A DNA stretch of 64,000 nt from Bryobacterales bacterium (lineage in GTDB: Bacteria; Acidobacteriota; Terriglobia; Bryobacterales; Bryobacteraceae), in assembly GCA_003164035.1 (NCBI GenBank), contig PLRS01000074.1, forward strand, positions 44,655 through 108,654. Reading direction: 5' to 3'. The notes beneath the pieces were generated by a model. That model saw nothing but the letters and a program-made list of their open reading frames with translations. It searched no databases and was not told the DNA's origin. Shown here one piece after another: positions 51,945 to 61,958 of this stretch; the first letter of the stretch is position 1, and each line of letters begins with the position of its first letter. The translations under genes were made by a program, and so were the position numbers.

Positions 51945-53927
51945 CTATTCGGTGACCGCCAGGGCGATGATGCCGCCTCCGGCAGCCACGGCGATATATT
52001 GCTTGCCATCGAACGAATACGTCATGGGGGACGCCTTCCAGCCGGTGTTAGCCTGGAATCTCCACAGCACCTCGCCCGTGGCGGCGTCGGCGGCCACTAA
52101 CTCGCCGGTTTCCGCACCGAAGATCACCAGGCCGGTCGCGGTGGAAAGCGTGCCGCCCCAGGATTGGTCGGGACCGGGCTGGGGAATTTCCCACTTCGTT
52201 TCGCCGGTCTCGAAATCGATGGCCTTCAGGATCCGCTGCGGCTTCGGATCGGGCGCGCCGCGCTCGGAACCTCCCAGGTACGATTTACCGGCTTCCCATT
52301 CCGGCTGGTCGCGCTTGCTATATACGCTGCATTTTTCATTGGTCTGGAAGTAATACATCCCGGTCAGCGGATTGAACGACGGCGAATACCAGTTGGTGGC
52401 GCCATCCTGCGAAGGGCACACGCGCGTGCCGGTCTCAGTCGGCACCTGGTTAGGCAGCTTGATGGGACGGCCGTCGGGTGCGATGCCGCTGGCCCAAGTG
52501 ACATTCCTCAGAAATTGCTTCGCCAGCAGCAGTTTTCCATCGCTGCGGTCGAAGACGTAATAAAAACCGTTGCGGTCGGCATGCAGCATCAGCTTACGCG
52601 GCTGCCCCTGCCAGGGTGCATCCACCAGGATGGAGGTTTCGGTGGAATCCCAATCCCAAAGATCGTGGGGGGTGAATTGGTAATACCACTTGAGTTTGCC
52701 GGTCTTGCGGTCGAGCGCCAGAATACAATCGGAATACAGATTGTCGCCGGGCCGCGCATCCCCGTTGTACTCCTGGCTGGGATTGCCGGTGGGCCAGTAG
52801 ACGGTGTCGAGCTCTGGGTCGTAGCTGCCGGTGAACCAGGTAGGGCCGCCTCCATGGTCGAGTTCGGTGCCCATCCAGGTTTCCGAGCCCGGCTCGCCGC
52901 GCCTGGGGATTACGTGGAAGCGCCAGGTTTCTTTGCCGGTAGCCTGGTCGAAGGCCACCACCAGGCCGTTGGCGCCGTGCTCGCCGCCGCCCACGCCGGT
53001 TACCACCAGGTTTCCCGCCGTCAGCGGCGCGGAGGTGGCAAAGTAATTCTGAGCTGTATCGGCGATCTGGGAATCCCACACCTGGCGGCCGGTGAAGCGG
53101 TTGAGCGCGATCACGTGGGCGTCGGCGGTTTCCATGAAGACTTTGTCGCCGGCCACGGCCACGCCGCGGTTCACGCCGGCGTCGCGGAGCGTGTGGGGCG
53201 AGCGCGGCCGGTTGAAACGCCACACCAGGCGGCCGGTGCCGGCATCGAGCGCGTAGCATTCGTTCACGTTGGTCACGTACATCAGGCCTTGCACCACCAC
53301 CGGCGTCACTTCCAGGCGGTTGGCATTGGGCAATGAGAAGACCCAGCGTGGCGCCAGCCGGGCCACGTTGCTCTTCGTGATTCCCGATAGCGTGGTGTAG
53401 CGATTGCCGCGCGGATCGCCATTATATTCCGGCCAGTCCGATTCGGAAGTGACTTCGCGGAACCGGCCGCCGGCGCGGCGCAGCAGGTGAATGCGATTGT
53501 CATCGGTACGCAATTGCAGATCGTCGAAGCCCTCGTTGAGAGCCAGGCCGTCGAGCTTTTTGCCGTCGGTGGTCTCGACCGTCATTCGCACCAGCGGACG
53601 GTCGCCGCGCCGCGACTGAATGGAACGCAGGAAGCGGACCAGCGCGGCCAGTTCCGGCCCTTCCACCTTATTGCCCGGCATGCCGCTGGCCGGTATGCCG
53701 GTGTGGATGAGCGCGGTCAACTGCGTATCGTCGCGCGAGACCAGACGCCCGGTGATAGCCGGGCCCATTTCTCCGCCGTTGCCGTCGCCTCCATGGCACG
53801 GGCCGCAGCGGGCTTCAAACGACTTACGTCCGGGATCGTTCGCCGGTAAAGGAGTCTGCGGCGGCGTTTGTGCCGCCAACCCGCCCGCGGCAATCCATCC
53901 CAGGAAAACCAGCATCCCAAAACGCAT
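51945..53927 (-). CDS. PQQ-dependent dehydrogenase with N-terminal cytochrome c domain
   Basis: 660 residues, exported (signal peptide 1-19). A cytochrome c domain (heme site C41-x2-C44-H45, about 33-110) comes first. An eight-bladed PQQ propeller follows (about 160-655), with SDWPEYNGDPRGNRYTTLSGIT, GNLVVTGVGGGEHGANG, TPHDLWDWDSTE and repeated W-docking motifs (ATGEVLWRFQANTGWKASPMTYSFDGKQYIAV). Known quinohemoprotein alcohol dehydrogenases carry the heme domain at the C-terminus, so this order is reversed. The substrate is probably an alcohol or sugar. It follows the TolB-like gene by 5 bases. Confidence 0.88.
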   Translation of the reverse strand: MRFGMLVFLGWIAAGGLAAQTPPQTPLPANDPGRKSFEARCGPCHGGDGNGGEMGPAITGRLVSRDDTQLTALIHTGIPASGMPGNKVEGPELAALVRFLRSIQSRRGDRPLVRMTVETTDGKKLDGLALNEGFDDLQLRTDDNRIHLLRRAGGRFREVTSESDWPEYNGDPRGNRYTTLSGITKSNVARLAPRWVFSLPNANRLEVTPVVVQGLMYVTNVNECYALDAGTGRLVWRFNRPRSPHTLRDAGVNRGVAVAGDKVFMETADAHVIALNRFTGRQVWDSQIADTAQNYFATSAPLTAGNLVVTGVGGGEHGANGLVVAFDQATGKETWRFHVIPRRGEPGSETWMGTELDHGGGPTWFTGSYDPELDTVYWPTGNPSQEYNGDARPGDNLYSDCILALDRKTGKLKWYYQFTPHDLWDWDSTETSILVDAPWQGQPRKLMLHADRNGFYYVFDRSDGKLLLAKQFLRNVTWASGIAPDGRPIKLPNQVPTETGTRVCPSQDGATNWYSPSFNPLTGMYYFQTNEKCSVYSKRDQPEWEAGKSYLGGSERGAPDPKPQRILKAIDFETGETKWEIPQPGPDQSWGGTLSTATGLVIFGAETGELVAADAATGEVLWRFQANTGWKASPMTYSFDGKQYIAVAAGGGIIALAVTE

Positions 53928-53932
53928 GGTCC

Positions 53933-55432
53933 TTATTGTACATATTGATAGCTCACAAACGCCAGCCTCCGGCTATCGGGCGCCCAGGAGTTCACGTTGA
54001 TGGTGCCCTGGCCGCCGAACAGTTTGGTCAGCACGGTGATCCGCTTGTTGTTGAGAGTCATCATGCGCAGCACCACTTCTTTGTCGGGCGGATGCTGACC
54101 GGCGGGAACGGTCTTGTCGAAGCTGATGAACGCAATGCGCTGCCCGTCCGGCGAAACGTGCGGGAACCAGTTGTTGTATTCGTCGTCGGTCAACTGCTCC
54201 GGCTCGCTGCCATCGGCCTTCATGCGCCAGATTTGCATGCTGCCGGAGCGCACCGAGTTGAAGTAGATATACTGGCCGTCGGGCGAATATTCCGGACCGT
54301 CGTCCAGCCCCTCAGCCGTGGTCAGGCGCGTCTCTTCGCCGCCGGCCGCGGGAACGGTATAGACGTCGAAATTGCCGTTGCGCGCACCGCAGAAGGCCAG
54401 CGTCTTGCCGTCGGGCGACCAGCCATGCAGGTAGGAAGGCGCCTGGCCGGTCATCTTCTTCGGCGTTCCCCCGGTGATGGGCACCAGGTAAATGAGAGAC
54501 TGCCGCGGCGGCGCGGATGAGTCGCTGAGGCCGATCATAGTGCCATCGGGCGAGACCACGTGGTCGTTGTTGATTCGGTTGATGGTGCCAGTATCTATAG
54601 TTACCGGCTTGCCGCCATCCACCGGGACTCTTAATAAGTGGCCGCCGCTGTTATAAAGCAGAGTATTGTCCTTGAGCCAATTGGGAGCTTCGAAACGCTC
54701 GGCGGCGGTGAAGACGACGCGCCGGTCGGTGGATGCCACGGGGATGGTTTCCATGGTGCTGTAGAGTGTCCCCTTACCGGTGGCGGGCCCGAGCGGCGTT
54801 ATCACCAGGTTCGAGAATGCCGCGGTTTCGATGGCATCCTTATTGTGCGCACTTACTCCGATGCCCACATAGAACGGTTCCTGCAAGACCACTTTCATGG
54901 CGGGCCCGGCGAAATGCAGTGTCTCGCCATCGCCGGCGAGAGACAGGTAAAAATACGCGCCCCGCTTGGTGATCTGGAGGTGCTTCGGGACTGCCGAAAC
55001 GTTGGCTTGCACTTCGTGGGTGGCGCCTCCCTTCTCGTCGCGCGATTGCAGCGAGGTCAACCCGACGGCATGGGCGGCGACGTCGGCATAAGCCGAATCC
55101 GCATCCAGGCTCTGGCGAATCATGAGCATGGCTTTCTTGTGCGCCTCGCCGCTGGCATTGGCGAAGGAGATATCGGCGCTGATCGACACGTCGCCGGACA
55201 CTTTCTTCCACACGAAGTAGAAAGCGTCCGAAGTGCCCCAGACGTTCTCGCCGCTGGCGGTGATTTTGTAACTCTTCCGGGTCGCGTCATAATCCACCGA
55301 CCCCTTATGCAGCACCGTACCGACGTCGCCGCTGCCTTCAAAAATCCCCGGCTGGGCGTGCATTGCCACCGGCATGGCCAGCCCCGCTACCAGCGCCAGC
55401 ACCGCGACCTGGCGGTTCGATCCGATTGCCAT
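53933..55432 (-). CDS. Exported TolB-like beta-propeller protein with N-terminal DUF1349-like domain
   Basis: 499 residues with a signal peptide (to about 26). Residues 35-215 form a concanavalin-like sandwich of the DUF1349 type ([38 protein letters not shown]). The rest is a six-bladed WD40/PD40 propeller with repeated SPDGxxIxFxS motifs ([41 protein letters not shown]). Such proteins bind sugars or proteins. Cotranscribed with the PQQ dehydrogenase, it may present or sense a carbohydrate substrate. Confidence 0.82.
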   Translation of the reverse strand: MAIGSNRQVAVLALVAGLAMPVAMHAQPGIFEGSGDVGTVLHKGSVDYDATRKSYKITASGENVWGTSDAFYFVWKKVSGDVSISADISFANASGEAHKKAMLMIRQSLDADSAYADVAAHAVGLTSLQSRDEKGGATHEVQANVSAVPKHLQITKRGAYFYLSLAGDGETLHFAGPAMKVVLQEPFYVGIGVSAHNKDAIETAAFSNLVITPLGPATGKGTLYSTMETIPVASTDRRVVFTAAERFEAPNWLKDNTLLYNSGGHLLRVPVDGGKPVTIDTGTINRINNDHVVSPDGTMIGLSDSSAPPRQSLIYLVPITGGTPKKMTGQAPSYLHGWSPDGKTLAFCGARNGNFDVYTVPAAGGEETRLTTAEGLDDGPEYSPDGQYIYFNSVRSGSMQIWRMKADGSEPEQLTDDEYNNWFPHVSPDGQRIAFISFDKTVPAGQHPPDKEVVLRMMTLNNKRITVLTKLFGGQGTINVNSWAPDSRRLAFVSYQYVQ

Positions 55433-55478
55433 AAACTTCTCCTCACCTTTCCGGTTTCACTCTGTGATGGAAGCCGGG

Positions 55479-56336
55479 TCAGGCTCGCATCTTCTTCCAG
55501 TTATCCAGCGAGCGTTGCGCCGTTTCGAGCTCCGGGTACCGGCTGCCTTCCTGCTCGATCAGATAATACTCCACTCCGCCCACGCTTTCGGCGGCGGCGA
55601 ATATTTTCGCCCAAGGGCAAACGCCCTCGCCGAATACCACCCGGTAGCTCTTGTTGTCCTCCGGCGTTCCCGGAGCCCAATCCTTGCAGTGAATGCTGTT
55701 GATCCGTCCGGGATTGGATTCGATCCAGGCAACCGGGTCATATCCCACCTCGACCGCGGTTCCCACATCGAACTGCAGCATGAATTCTTTGGGCGTATGG
55801 GCCGCCAGAACTTCGATGGGCCGCTTGCCTTCCACCATCTGAAATTCCGCCTGGTGATTGTGATAGCCGGCGCGCAAACCCGCGGTCCGGAACTTATCCG
55901 AAGCCTGAGTGAGCGTATCGGCGAGGGTTTTCCAGCCATCGATCCCCTCCACCCGGCCGGCGCTGGCCATGACGATGAATTTGGTGCCGAGGATCTTATT
56001 CAGATCGATGGCCCTTTGCATACCGGAGGCGGAAAACGAGGCTGGACTGTTATGCGTGGAATTGCAGCGGACGCCCAGGTCGTCCATCAGCTTTCGGACC
56101 TGTTTGGCATAATCTTCGGTCCACTGATAGTAGGGCGCGAAGAACTCCACCACCTGGTAGCCCATTTTGGCGACTGCGGTGACGGTGGCCGGCAGGTCTT
56201 TGGCCAGTTCGCCACGGACGGAATAAAGCTCCAGGCCCACCGGAATTTTCTTACCGCCGGCGGCGGCGAAAGCCAGGGGCGCCATCGCGCTGGCGGCGAC
56301 GAACGACCTTCGGGAAATGCGTGGTAGCGGCGTCAT
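55479..56336 (-). CDS. Tat-exported sugar isomerase/epimerase-like protein
   Basis: 285 residues. Tat signal SRRSFVAASAMAPLAFAAAGG, then a xylose isomerase-like TIM barrel with YHNHQAEF, MLQFDVGTAVEVG and SIHCKDW placing the metal ligands. It resembles the IolE/IolI-like exported proteins of soil bacteria. It precedes the TolB-like/PQQ pair on the same strand by 46 bases and may belong to the same transcript. Confidence 0.82.
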   Translation of the reverse strand: MTPLPRISRRSFVAASAMAPLAFAAAGGKKIPVGLELYSVRGELAKDLPATVTAVAKMGYQVVEFFAPYYQWTEDYAKQVRKLMDDLGVRCNSTHNSPASFSASGMQRAIDLNKILGTKFIVMASAGRVEGIDGWKTLADTLTQASDKFRTAGLRAGYHNHQAEFQMVEGKRPIEVLAAHTPKEFMLQFDVGTAVEVGYDPVAWIESNPGRINSIHCKDWAPGTPEDNKSYRVVFGEGVCPWAKIFAAAESVGGVEYYLIEQEGSRYPELETAQRSLDNWKKMRA

Positions 56337-56415
56337 AAGTGGCGATTAACATTATCCTCCAAGTGGAGGGGTGGGACAGACGATCCTTAACCGATCTGGG
56401 GAAATCCGTTTCAGT

Positions 56416-56500
56416 CGACCGCTCCCTGACGGTCGCGGCTCGGTAAGTTACTGCAAACACGCGTGCCCGTAACCGAGCCGCGACCGTGAGGGAGCGGTTG
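56416..56500. repeat. Palindromic repeat family D (full copy)
   Basis: Arms GACCGCTCCCTGACGGTCGC and GACCGTGAGGGAGCGGTTG face each other around a spacer with CGGTAAGTTA/TAACCG. A GGGGAAATCCGTT block directly before it reappears inverted after the copy at 60046-60132. Confidence 0.75.
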
Positions 56501-56532
56501 CCGCGCCTAAACCACGAAATCCCCGGATCGCT

Positions 56533-59500
56533 TCATCGCGCCGCCAGCCGCAGCGACATCCGCAGTGTCACGATGCCGCTGGCGGGCAGCGCGACCTCAA
56601 CCCCATCCTTGGCGACGGGGATTTCGCGCCGGTCGTCCTCCACCGCGCTGGTCTCCCAGGCGCGCGAGATTTCGAACAGGCGCGAGGCGATGCGCACCGG
56701 GTGAGCCCGGCCGGAGGTCTCGATCAGCCGCAGGATGTAACCGCGGCCGTCCTCGGCGGGCTTGAGTGTTTCGACCTCGACAGCGTCGCCCGCTACGGTC
56801 AGGAAACTGGCTTCGGCGGCGGGCAAGGAACCGCGCGGGCCCACCTTGTCCGACGCCGTCAGTTGCCCGGTTTCAAGCGGCGTCAGCGCTTCCCGGCCCA
56901 GCCGGCTCAGCGCCGCCGGAGTCAGTTCGGCGCCGCTGGTCAGGACGTAGCGGAAGGTGAAGTCGCCGCTCTGGACGCGCGGGAAATTGGTGTGCCAATA
57001 GTTGTTCAAGGCATAGGCGAAGATGGTTGCCGATGGCGGCTCGAACTTCTGTGGCCAGCGGCCGCGGTCGATGTCGCCGAATGTGGCCAGCGGCCCATCC
57101 ACCGGAATCACCGCTGCGCTCAGCCCGCCGCCGCTCACGCGGGCCCAATGGCCGACCGTGAACCACTCGCGATTGGCTCCGGCCAGCGCGTCGCGGGCCG
57201 GGTTCACCGTGCCCACCTTCCCCTCGTACTCGAATTGCGGGTCCGGCGCGGCCAGCGGGAAAGCGAAGTAGATGGCCTCCTTGACGTTCACCGGATCCTT
57301 GCGCACGTGGTTCACAAACTCGATTTTCTTCTCCGCGTCGAACAGGCGAATCTCGGTCGAAATCTCGGGCGCGTTCGGTCCGGCAAGGGTGTAGCTTATG
57401 GACTGACCCCACGGGGTGGCGCGCACGGTGGCGCCGACGCCGCCGCTCGCCGGGCCGATCTTCAATTCGGCGTTGGGCAGATGGTCGCGCATATAAACCA
57501 GCCGCGTGCCGTCGCCGCCGGAGACGTACAGATACTGGCTCAAAAGGTACGGACTCGCGGTATCGACGATTTCTTTGCGGATCTGCTTGTCGAAAATGCT
57601 GGCGACCCCGCCGCGCGCCGGATCCACCGTGACCCGATAGAAATCGTTTTCGATGGTATTGCCGGCCTTGGAGCCCGGCTCCGCCGCCGAGGCCGCCGAC
57701 ACCATTCGGTAGATGCGATAGCCCAACGACGGCACATGTTCCGCCAGAAAGCGGACGCGCCGATAACCCTCGCCGATCCGCACCGGCTCGAACGCCACCG
57801 GCTTTCCACTCGCCGCCTCCACCAGCCCCGTTCCGTTATCCAGATCGGCTTCGACCAGAGCGTTGCGTTCCTCCGCGAGCGAATTGAAAACCACCAGCGT
57901 CGGCGGCTCGATGCCGATCCGGTCCAGCAAGCGGCTCATCGACTCCTTGGAAATCCAGTGGGCTTGTTCGCGCCCGTCGGTAACGTAGAAATGCTTGGTG
58001 CCGATCTGTTGAACGCTCTCCTCGCTATCCGGCCGCGAGTAGCCGCCCCAGGAGGTATAAGTATGTTCGGCATAGAGGACGAGGTCCTGCCACAGCCGCC
58101 GCAAGCGATCCCGCGGCGGGGCAAACCGCGGCTCCAGTGCCGCCGCGACCGATGCCAGGGTCTCCACCGCGGCGGCGCGGCTCTCGGTCTCGCGATACTC
58201 GGCGGCGAACCGCGCATCCGTGCCGATGCCGTCCTCCCAGTACGGCCCGAAGTCGCCGCGCACGGTTTCGAGCTTATCGCCGTACTCGCGCTCGATGGCC
58301 TGAAAGTAGTCGCGAAAGGTGGCGAGTTGCAGCTTCGGCCAAGCGTATTTCCCGTTCCAACGCGCGACGAACTCGCCCTCGCCGGGAACCACATCGGTGT
58401 TCTCGAGCTGGCTGCCGAACATCAGCAGCTTGTCCGGAAGGTTGCCCGGCGTGTCGTAGGTTTGAAACAGCGTCGGCAAACTCTCGCGGCATCCGGCCTC
58501 CTGCGGGGGTAGTCCGCAGACAAACCAGACCTGCGAATACTGCCGCGTGTACGCCATCAGCACCTTCTCGCCGTCGGGCCCCTGCCACCAGAACGGCGAA
58601 TGCGTCTGCCAGCGCCCGTGCAGCGGCTGCGGACCGCGATCGTCGTTCGCTCCGGCGGCAAAGTACTTCACGCCGGCGGCGTGCAGCACCGACGCATAGC
58701 CCCACGGGTACGCGGGCACATCGGTGATGTTGGCATAGTCGGCATCGCGCCCCGCCGCGCGGTTCAACGCCTTGCCGGCATAGAGAGAGCGCACCAGCGT
58801 CTCCAGGCCGGCCCCGCCCGCCATCAGGTTGGCATACTGCGCCGGAATGCCCATCCGCCCTTCGCGTACGCGGTCGAGGAACTCCTTTTGCGCCGCCGGG
58901 CTGCGCGTATTCAAGAACTGCTCCACCGGCCACACGCCATCGGCCGAGAACCGCAGCGAAGCGTCCGTGCGCATCTCCGCCAGCAGACGGTCGAAGTTGC
59001 GGTTCTGCAGTTCTTCGATCTTCGGCTGATAATCGGTAAAGCCGATATCCAGATGGTTGTGCGGCACGATGTAGACCGTGAACTTCCGTTTCGGCGTCAG
59101 AGGCACGGTGCGATCGATTTTGCTCCGCCCCACGGTCAGCGCCACCGTGGCTGGTGTTCCCGCGGCAAATTCCGCCACCGGAAAATCGAAGCGCTGCTGG
59201 CCGAAGCGGCCGGGTGCAAGCGTGGCGCGAGCGTCCGCGCCCGCCATGGTGAAGCGGAGTTCCCCGGGCGCCGAGACCTCGGCCAGCGAGACCGTGACAC
59301 TCACCAGTTCGCGCACGCCGTCTTTCGTCCGCGTATATAAGTACGATGGCTCGGCGTCGATGCCCACGGCCGGCGCCGTCAAATCCGCGTCGCGCGCCAG
59401 TTCGAGCGCGTCCCATTCAATCGACGAATCTCCGGTCGCGTCCGGCTCGTCGTCCACCGCCGTGATCTTCAGCTCGTTTGGCCCCAGCCGCAGCAGCGAG

Positions 59501-59961
59501 GCCGGCACCGCGACTCGCGCCCGCGCTTCGCCGTTGATGGGCGAATCCATCCTGCCCTCGGCGAAATACGAGATCCGCCGGTCGAGGTACACGGAGCCGG
59601 CCGTGCCATTCCACTCCAGTTCCAGCCGCGGTACGCGTGGATTGCCCGCCAGCACGCCCAAGATCAGCGTGTACGCTCCGGCCGGCGGCTCCTGCAAAGT
59701 GAAGCGCACAATCCGCGGGTGCGGCTTCGACCCCGCCTTTGCGTTGCGCGACCCGGCCTGGCTGGCGGGCCAGCGCTCCGCCGCATCCGGCGCGCCGGCT
59801 TCGATCACGGGCGGCGTATCTGCTTCGCGCCCATGGAACTCCGCCGAGGCGTGGTCGAAGGCGCCGATTCGCCAAACCGTGGTTTCCGCCGCCGGGAGAC
59901 GCGCGGCGGCCAGCAACGCCAACGGGATGAGAGTCGGGCTATAAATGCGCATACGATTCAT
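56533..59961 (-). CDS. Exported GH38-like alpha-mannosidase
   Basis: 1142 residues with a signal peptide. An N-terminal extension (about 28-290) holds a PL4-type fibronectin/carbohydrate-binding module (WRIGAFDHASAEFHG ... FTLQEPPAGAYTLILGVLAGNPR). The catalytic barrel begins at about 300 with the GH38 zinc motif VPHNHLDIGFTDY. A helical middle domain and the large C-terminal beta domain (IENDFYRVTVDPARGGVASIFDKQ) follow, as in alpha-mannosidases. The nucleophile Asp is probably in NITDVPAYPWGY, but this region diverges from characterised enzymes, so specificity is uncertain. AAAGG precedes the ATG at 59961. Confidence 0.82.
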   Translation of the reverse strand: MNRMRIYSPTLIPLALLAAARLPAAETTVWRIGAFDHASAEFHGREADTPPVIEAGAPDAAERWPASQAGSRNAKAGSKPHPRIVRFTLQEPPAGAYTLILGVLAGNPRVPRLELEWNGTAGSVYLDRRISYFAEGRMDSPINGEARARVAVPASLLRLGPNELKITAVDDEPDATGDSSIEWDALELARDADLTAPAVGIDAEPSYLYTRTKDGVRELVSVTVSLAEVSAPGELRFTMAGADARATLAPGRFGQQRFDFPVAEFAAGTPATVALTVGRSKIDRTVPLTPKRKFTVYIVPHNHLDIGFTDYQPKIEELQNRNFDRLLAEMRTDASLRFSADGVWPVEQFLNTRSPAAQKEFLDRVREGRMGIPAQYANLMAGGAGLETLVRSLYAGKALNRAAGRDADYANITDVPAYPWGYASVLHAAGVKYFAAGANDDRGPQPLHGRWQTHSPFWWQGPDGEKVLMAYTRQYSQVWFVCGLPPQEAGCRESLPTLFQTYDTPGNLPDKLLMFGSQLENTDVVPGEGEFVARWNGKYAWPKLQLATFRDYFQAIEREYGDKLETVRGDFGPYWEDGIGTDARFAAEYRETESRAAAVETLASVAAALEPRFAPPRDRLRRLWQDLVLYAEHTYTSWGGYSRPDSEESVQQIGTKHFYVTDGREQAHWISKESMSRLLDRIGIEPPTLVVFNSLAEERNALVEADLDNGTGLVEAASGKPVAFEPVRIGEGYRRVRFLAEHVPSLGYRIYRMVSAASAAEPGSKAGNTIENDFYRVTVDPARGGVASIFDKQIRKEIVDTASPYLLSQYLYVSGGDGTRLVYMRDHLPNAELKIGPASGGVGATVRATPWGQSISYTLAGPNAPEISTEIRLFDAEKKIEFVNHVRKDPVNVKEAIYFAFPLAAPDPQFEYEGKVGTVNPARDALAGANREWFTVGHWARVSGGGLSAAVIPVDGPLATFGDIDRGRWPQKFEPPSATIFAYALNNYWHTNFPRVQSGDFTFRYVLTSGAELTPAALSRLGREALTPLETGQLTASDKVGPRGSLPAAEASFLTVAGDAVEVETLKPAEDGRGYILRLIETSGRAHPVRIASRLFEISRAWETSAVEDDRREIPVAKDGVEVALPASGIVTLRMSLRLAAR

Positions 59962-60045
59962 TCGAAACCTTTATTTTGGACTCCTTGGTCTTGTTCAGTA
60001 TAAACCCGGCCGCGAATCTGCTTTGTGGAAGTCCGTTCCCCGGCA

Positions 60046-60132
60046 ACCGCTCCCTCGCGGTCTCCGGCTCGGTAAGCGAGGGCCGCGTGTCTTCAGTCAC
60101 TTACCGAGCCGCGCCAGCGACGGTCTCCGGAA
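60046..60132. repeat. Palindromic repeat family D (diverged copy)
   Basis: CAACCGCTCCCTCGCGGTCT, then CGGCTCGGTAAG, faces CTTACCGAGCCGCG and GACGGTCTCCGG. It lies between divergent genes and is followed by the inverted ACGGATTTCCCC block. Confidence 0.65.
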
Positions 60133-60223
60133 CGGATTTCCCCTGAAGCGGTTAAGCACCCGGAGCAGGGTGTCGCGCAACCGGTAACGACAGACTGCGC
60201 CACGATATGAGTTGCGATAGGAT

Positions 60224-61462
60224 ATGCAGGTGAACACGATGCGAATGGTCAGGTTGGCCGCGCTGATTCCGCTGCTGGCTTCGGCGGCGATAGCGCAGAG
60301 GCAGTGGGTGGTGACCTGGGGGGCCAGCCCCGCGCCGCAACTCGCCGGCGAGGCGGAGATGCGCGGCGCCGGTCTGGTATTCGAAAACCAGACGCTGCGG
60401 GAGATCGTACACACCAGCGTGGGGAGCGACACGGTTCGGGTACGGCTCTCGAACGCGTACGGCAAAACCACCGTCGAGATCGGCGGCGCGCACCTGGCGC
60501 GGCGGAGCCGGGAGGCGGAGATCGTGGGCGGCACGGACCGGAAGTTGACGTTCGGCGGCCGCGACTCGATCGCCATTCCGCCGGATGCCGAGGTGGTAAG
60601 CGACCCGGTGAAGCTACAGGTGCCGGCCGGGAGCGATTTGGCGATCAGCCTCTATCTGCCCAAAGCCACGACCGGCGCGGGGATTCACTACGGAGCGCAG
60701 CAGACTTCCTACGTCGGGCCGGGCGACGCTACCGGCGCGGCGGCTATCGGCGAGGCGGCGAAAATCTCTTCGTGGGTATTTCTGGCCGCGGTGGACGCGC
60801 AGGAACCGGCGGCGGCGGCGACGGTGGTAGCTTTCGGCGACTCGATCACCGACGGCGCCAATTCAACGGCGGACGCCAACCACCGCTGGCCGGATACGCT
60901 GGCGGCGCGCCTGGAAACGGCCGGAATGAAGCTAGGCGTGCTCAATGCCGGCATCGGCGGCAACCGCGTGCTGAACGGTCCGGCGGCCAACATTCGCTTC
61001 GGCGTGAACGCGCTGGCGCGTTTCGACCGCGACGTGCTGGCGCAGCCGAACGTGAAATTCGCCATCGTCATGGAGGGCATCAACGATCTGGGGCACGCCG
61101 GCAGCTCCGCGCCGGCATCGGAAGCAGTCAGCGCCGAGGACGTTATCGGAGGCTTGAAGCAATTGATCGAACGGGCCCACGAAAAAGGGATTCGGATTTT
61201 TGGCGCCACCCTGACGCCCTTCGAGGGGACGGTCTTCCCAGGCTACTTCACGCCGGAAAAAGAAATCCGGCGCAAGGCCATCAACGAATGGATCCGCAAC
61301 GGAAAAGCGTTTGACGGCGTGGTCGATTTCGACAAAGCGGTGCGCGACCCCCAGCATTCCGACCGGATCCTGCCGGCCTACGACAGCGGCGACCATCTTC
61401 ACCCCGGCGACGCCGGCTATAAAGCGATGGGCGAAGCGATCGACCTGAAGCTGTTCCGGTAA
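60224..61462 (+). CDS. Exported SGNH/GDSL esterase
   Basis: 412 residues. Signal peptide (LAALIPLLASAAIA), a beta-rich N-terminal domain (about 25-190) and an SGNH hydrolase domain. The catalytic Ser is S207 in FGDSITDG, the oxyanion residues lie in GIGGNRVL and EGINDLGH, and the Asp/His pair is in DHLHPGDAGY near the end. This type deacetylates plant polysaccharides or lipids; close relatives are annotated as rhamnogalacturonan acetylesterase-like. Divergent from the GH38-like gene, which supports a role in glycan degradation. Confidence 0.86.
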   Translation: MQVNTMRMVRLAALIPLLASAAIAQRQWVVTWGASPAPQLAGEAEMRGAGLVFENQTLREIVHTSVGSDTVRVRLSNAYGKTTVEIGGAHLARRSREAEIVGGTDRKLTFGGRDSIAIPPDAEVVSDPVKLQVPAGSDLAISLYLPKATTGAGIHYGAQQTSYVGPGDATGAAAIGEAAKISSWVFLAAVDAQEPAAAATVVAFGDSITDGANSTADANHRWPDTLAARLETAGMKLGVLNAGIGGNRVLNGPAANIRFGVNALARFDRDVLAQPNVKFAIVMEGINDLGHAGSSAPASEAVSAEDVIGGLKQLIERAHEKGIRIFGATLTPFEGTVFPGYFTPEKEIRRKAINEWIRNGKAFDGVVDFDKAVRDPQHSDRILPAYDSGDHLHPGDAGYKAMGEAIDLKLFR

Positions 61463-61486
61463 GTGGGACAGGCCTCCTGGCCTGTC
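61463..61486. repeat. Half copy of palindromic repeat family A
   Basis: One arm only, starting GTGGGACAGGCCTCCTGG on the first base after the TAA of the esterase gene. It forms a single 8-bp hairpin and could act in termination or mRNA end protection. Confidence 0.75.
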
Positions 61487-61731
61487 GTTCCTCGCCGTGG
61501 GCGGCCTCACAGACGACGAAAAGCGATCATCCCGGATTCCCGCATTGGAGAAATATGATAAATGTCCACGTCTGTCCCGGATTCCCCGGATTCCGACATG
61601 AGTAGGCGTGGGGTATTTGTGCGGCCGGCGGGTTGGGTTCGCGAATTGAAAAAACAAAATTTCGACATGGGTAAACATAGTGATTTCTGTTTGTTAGGAG
61701 CAGTGTCGGCCGATTGGCGGGGGGTGTGCTC

Positions 61732-61751
61732 TTGTGCAATTTTGTGCATTT
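61732..61751. repeat. 10-bp tandem repeat TTGTGCAATT-TTGTGCATTT (copy 2)
   Basis: Two 10-bp units differing at one base; same arrangement at 61939-61958 and at the window start. Confidence 0.6.
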
Positions 61752-61938
61752 TATGGTGAGATCCGGTCTGTCGCGATCCACCGCCACGTGTCAACCCCGC
61801 TCCACGCCGATCCGAGGCTAGGGATGCACAAGGACGGGCCGCGCGGCAGCATGGGGGCACGAATTACGGCAGTATCGATAAGACCAGTGGTATCTGTCGG
61901 CTAGGCCCCCTTTTAGGGGGAACCCGCCCCGATTTGGT

Positions 61939-61958
61939 TTGTGCAATTTTGTGCATTT
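61939..61958. repeat. 10-bp tandem repeat TTGTGCAATT-TTGTGCATTT (copy 3)
   Basis: Identical over 20 bp to 61732-61751, 207 bp away. Confidence 0.6.
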
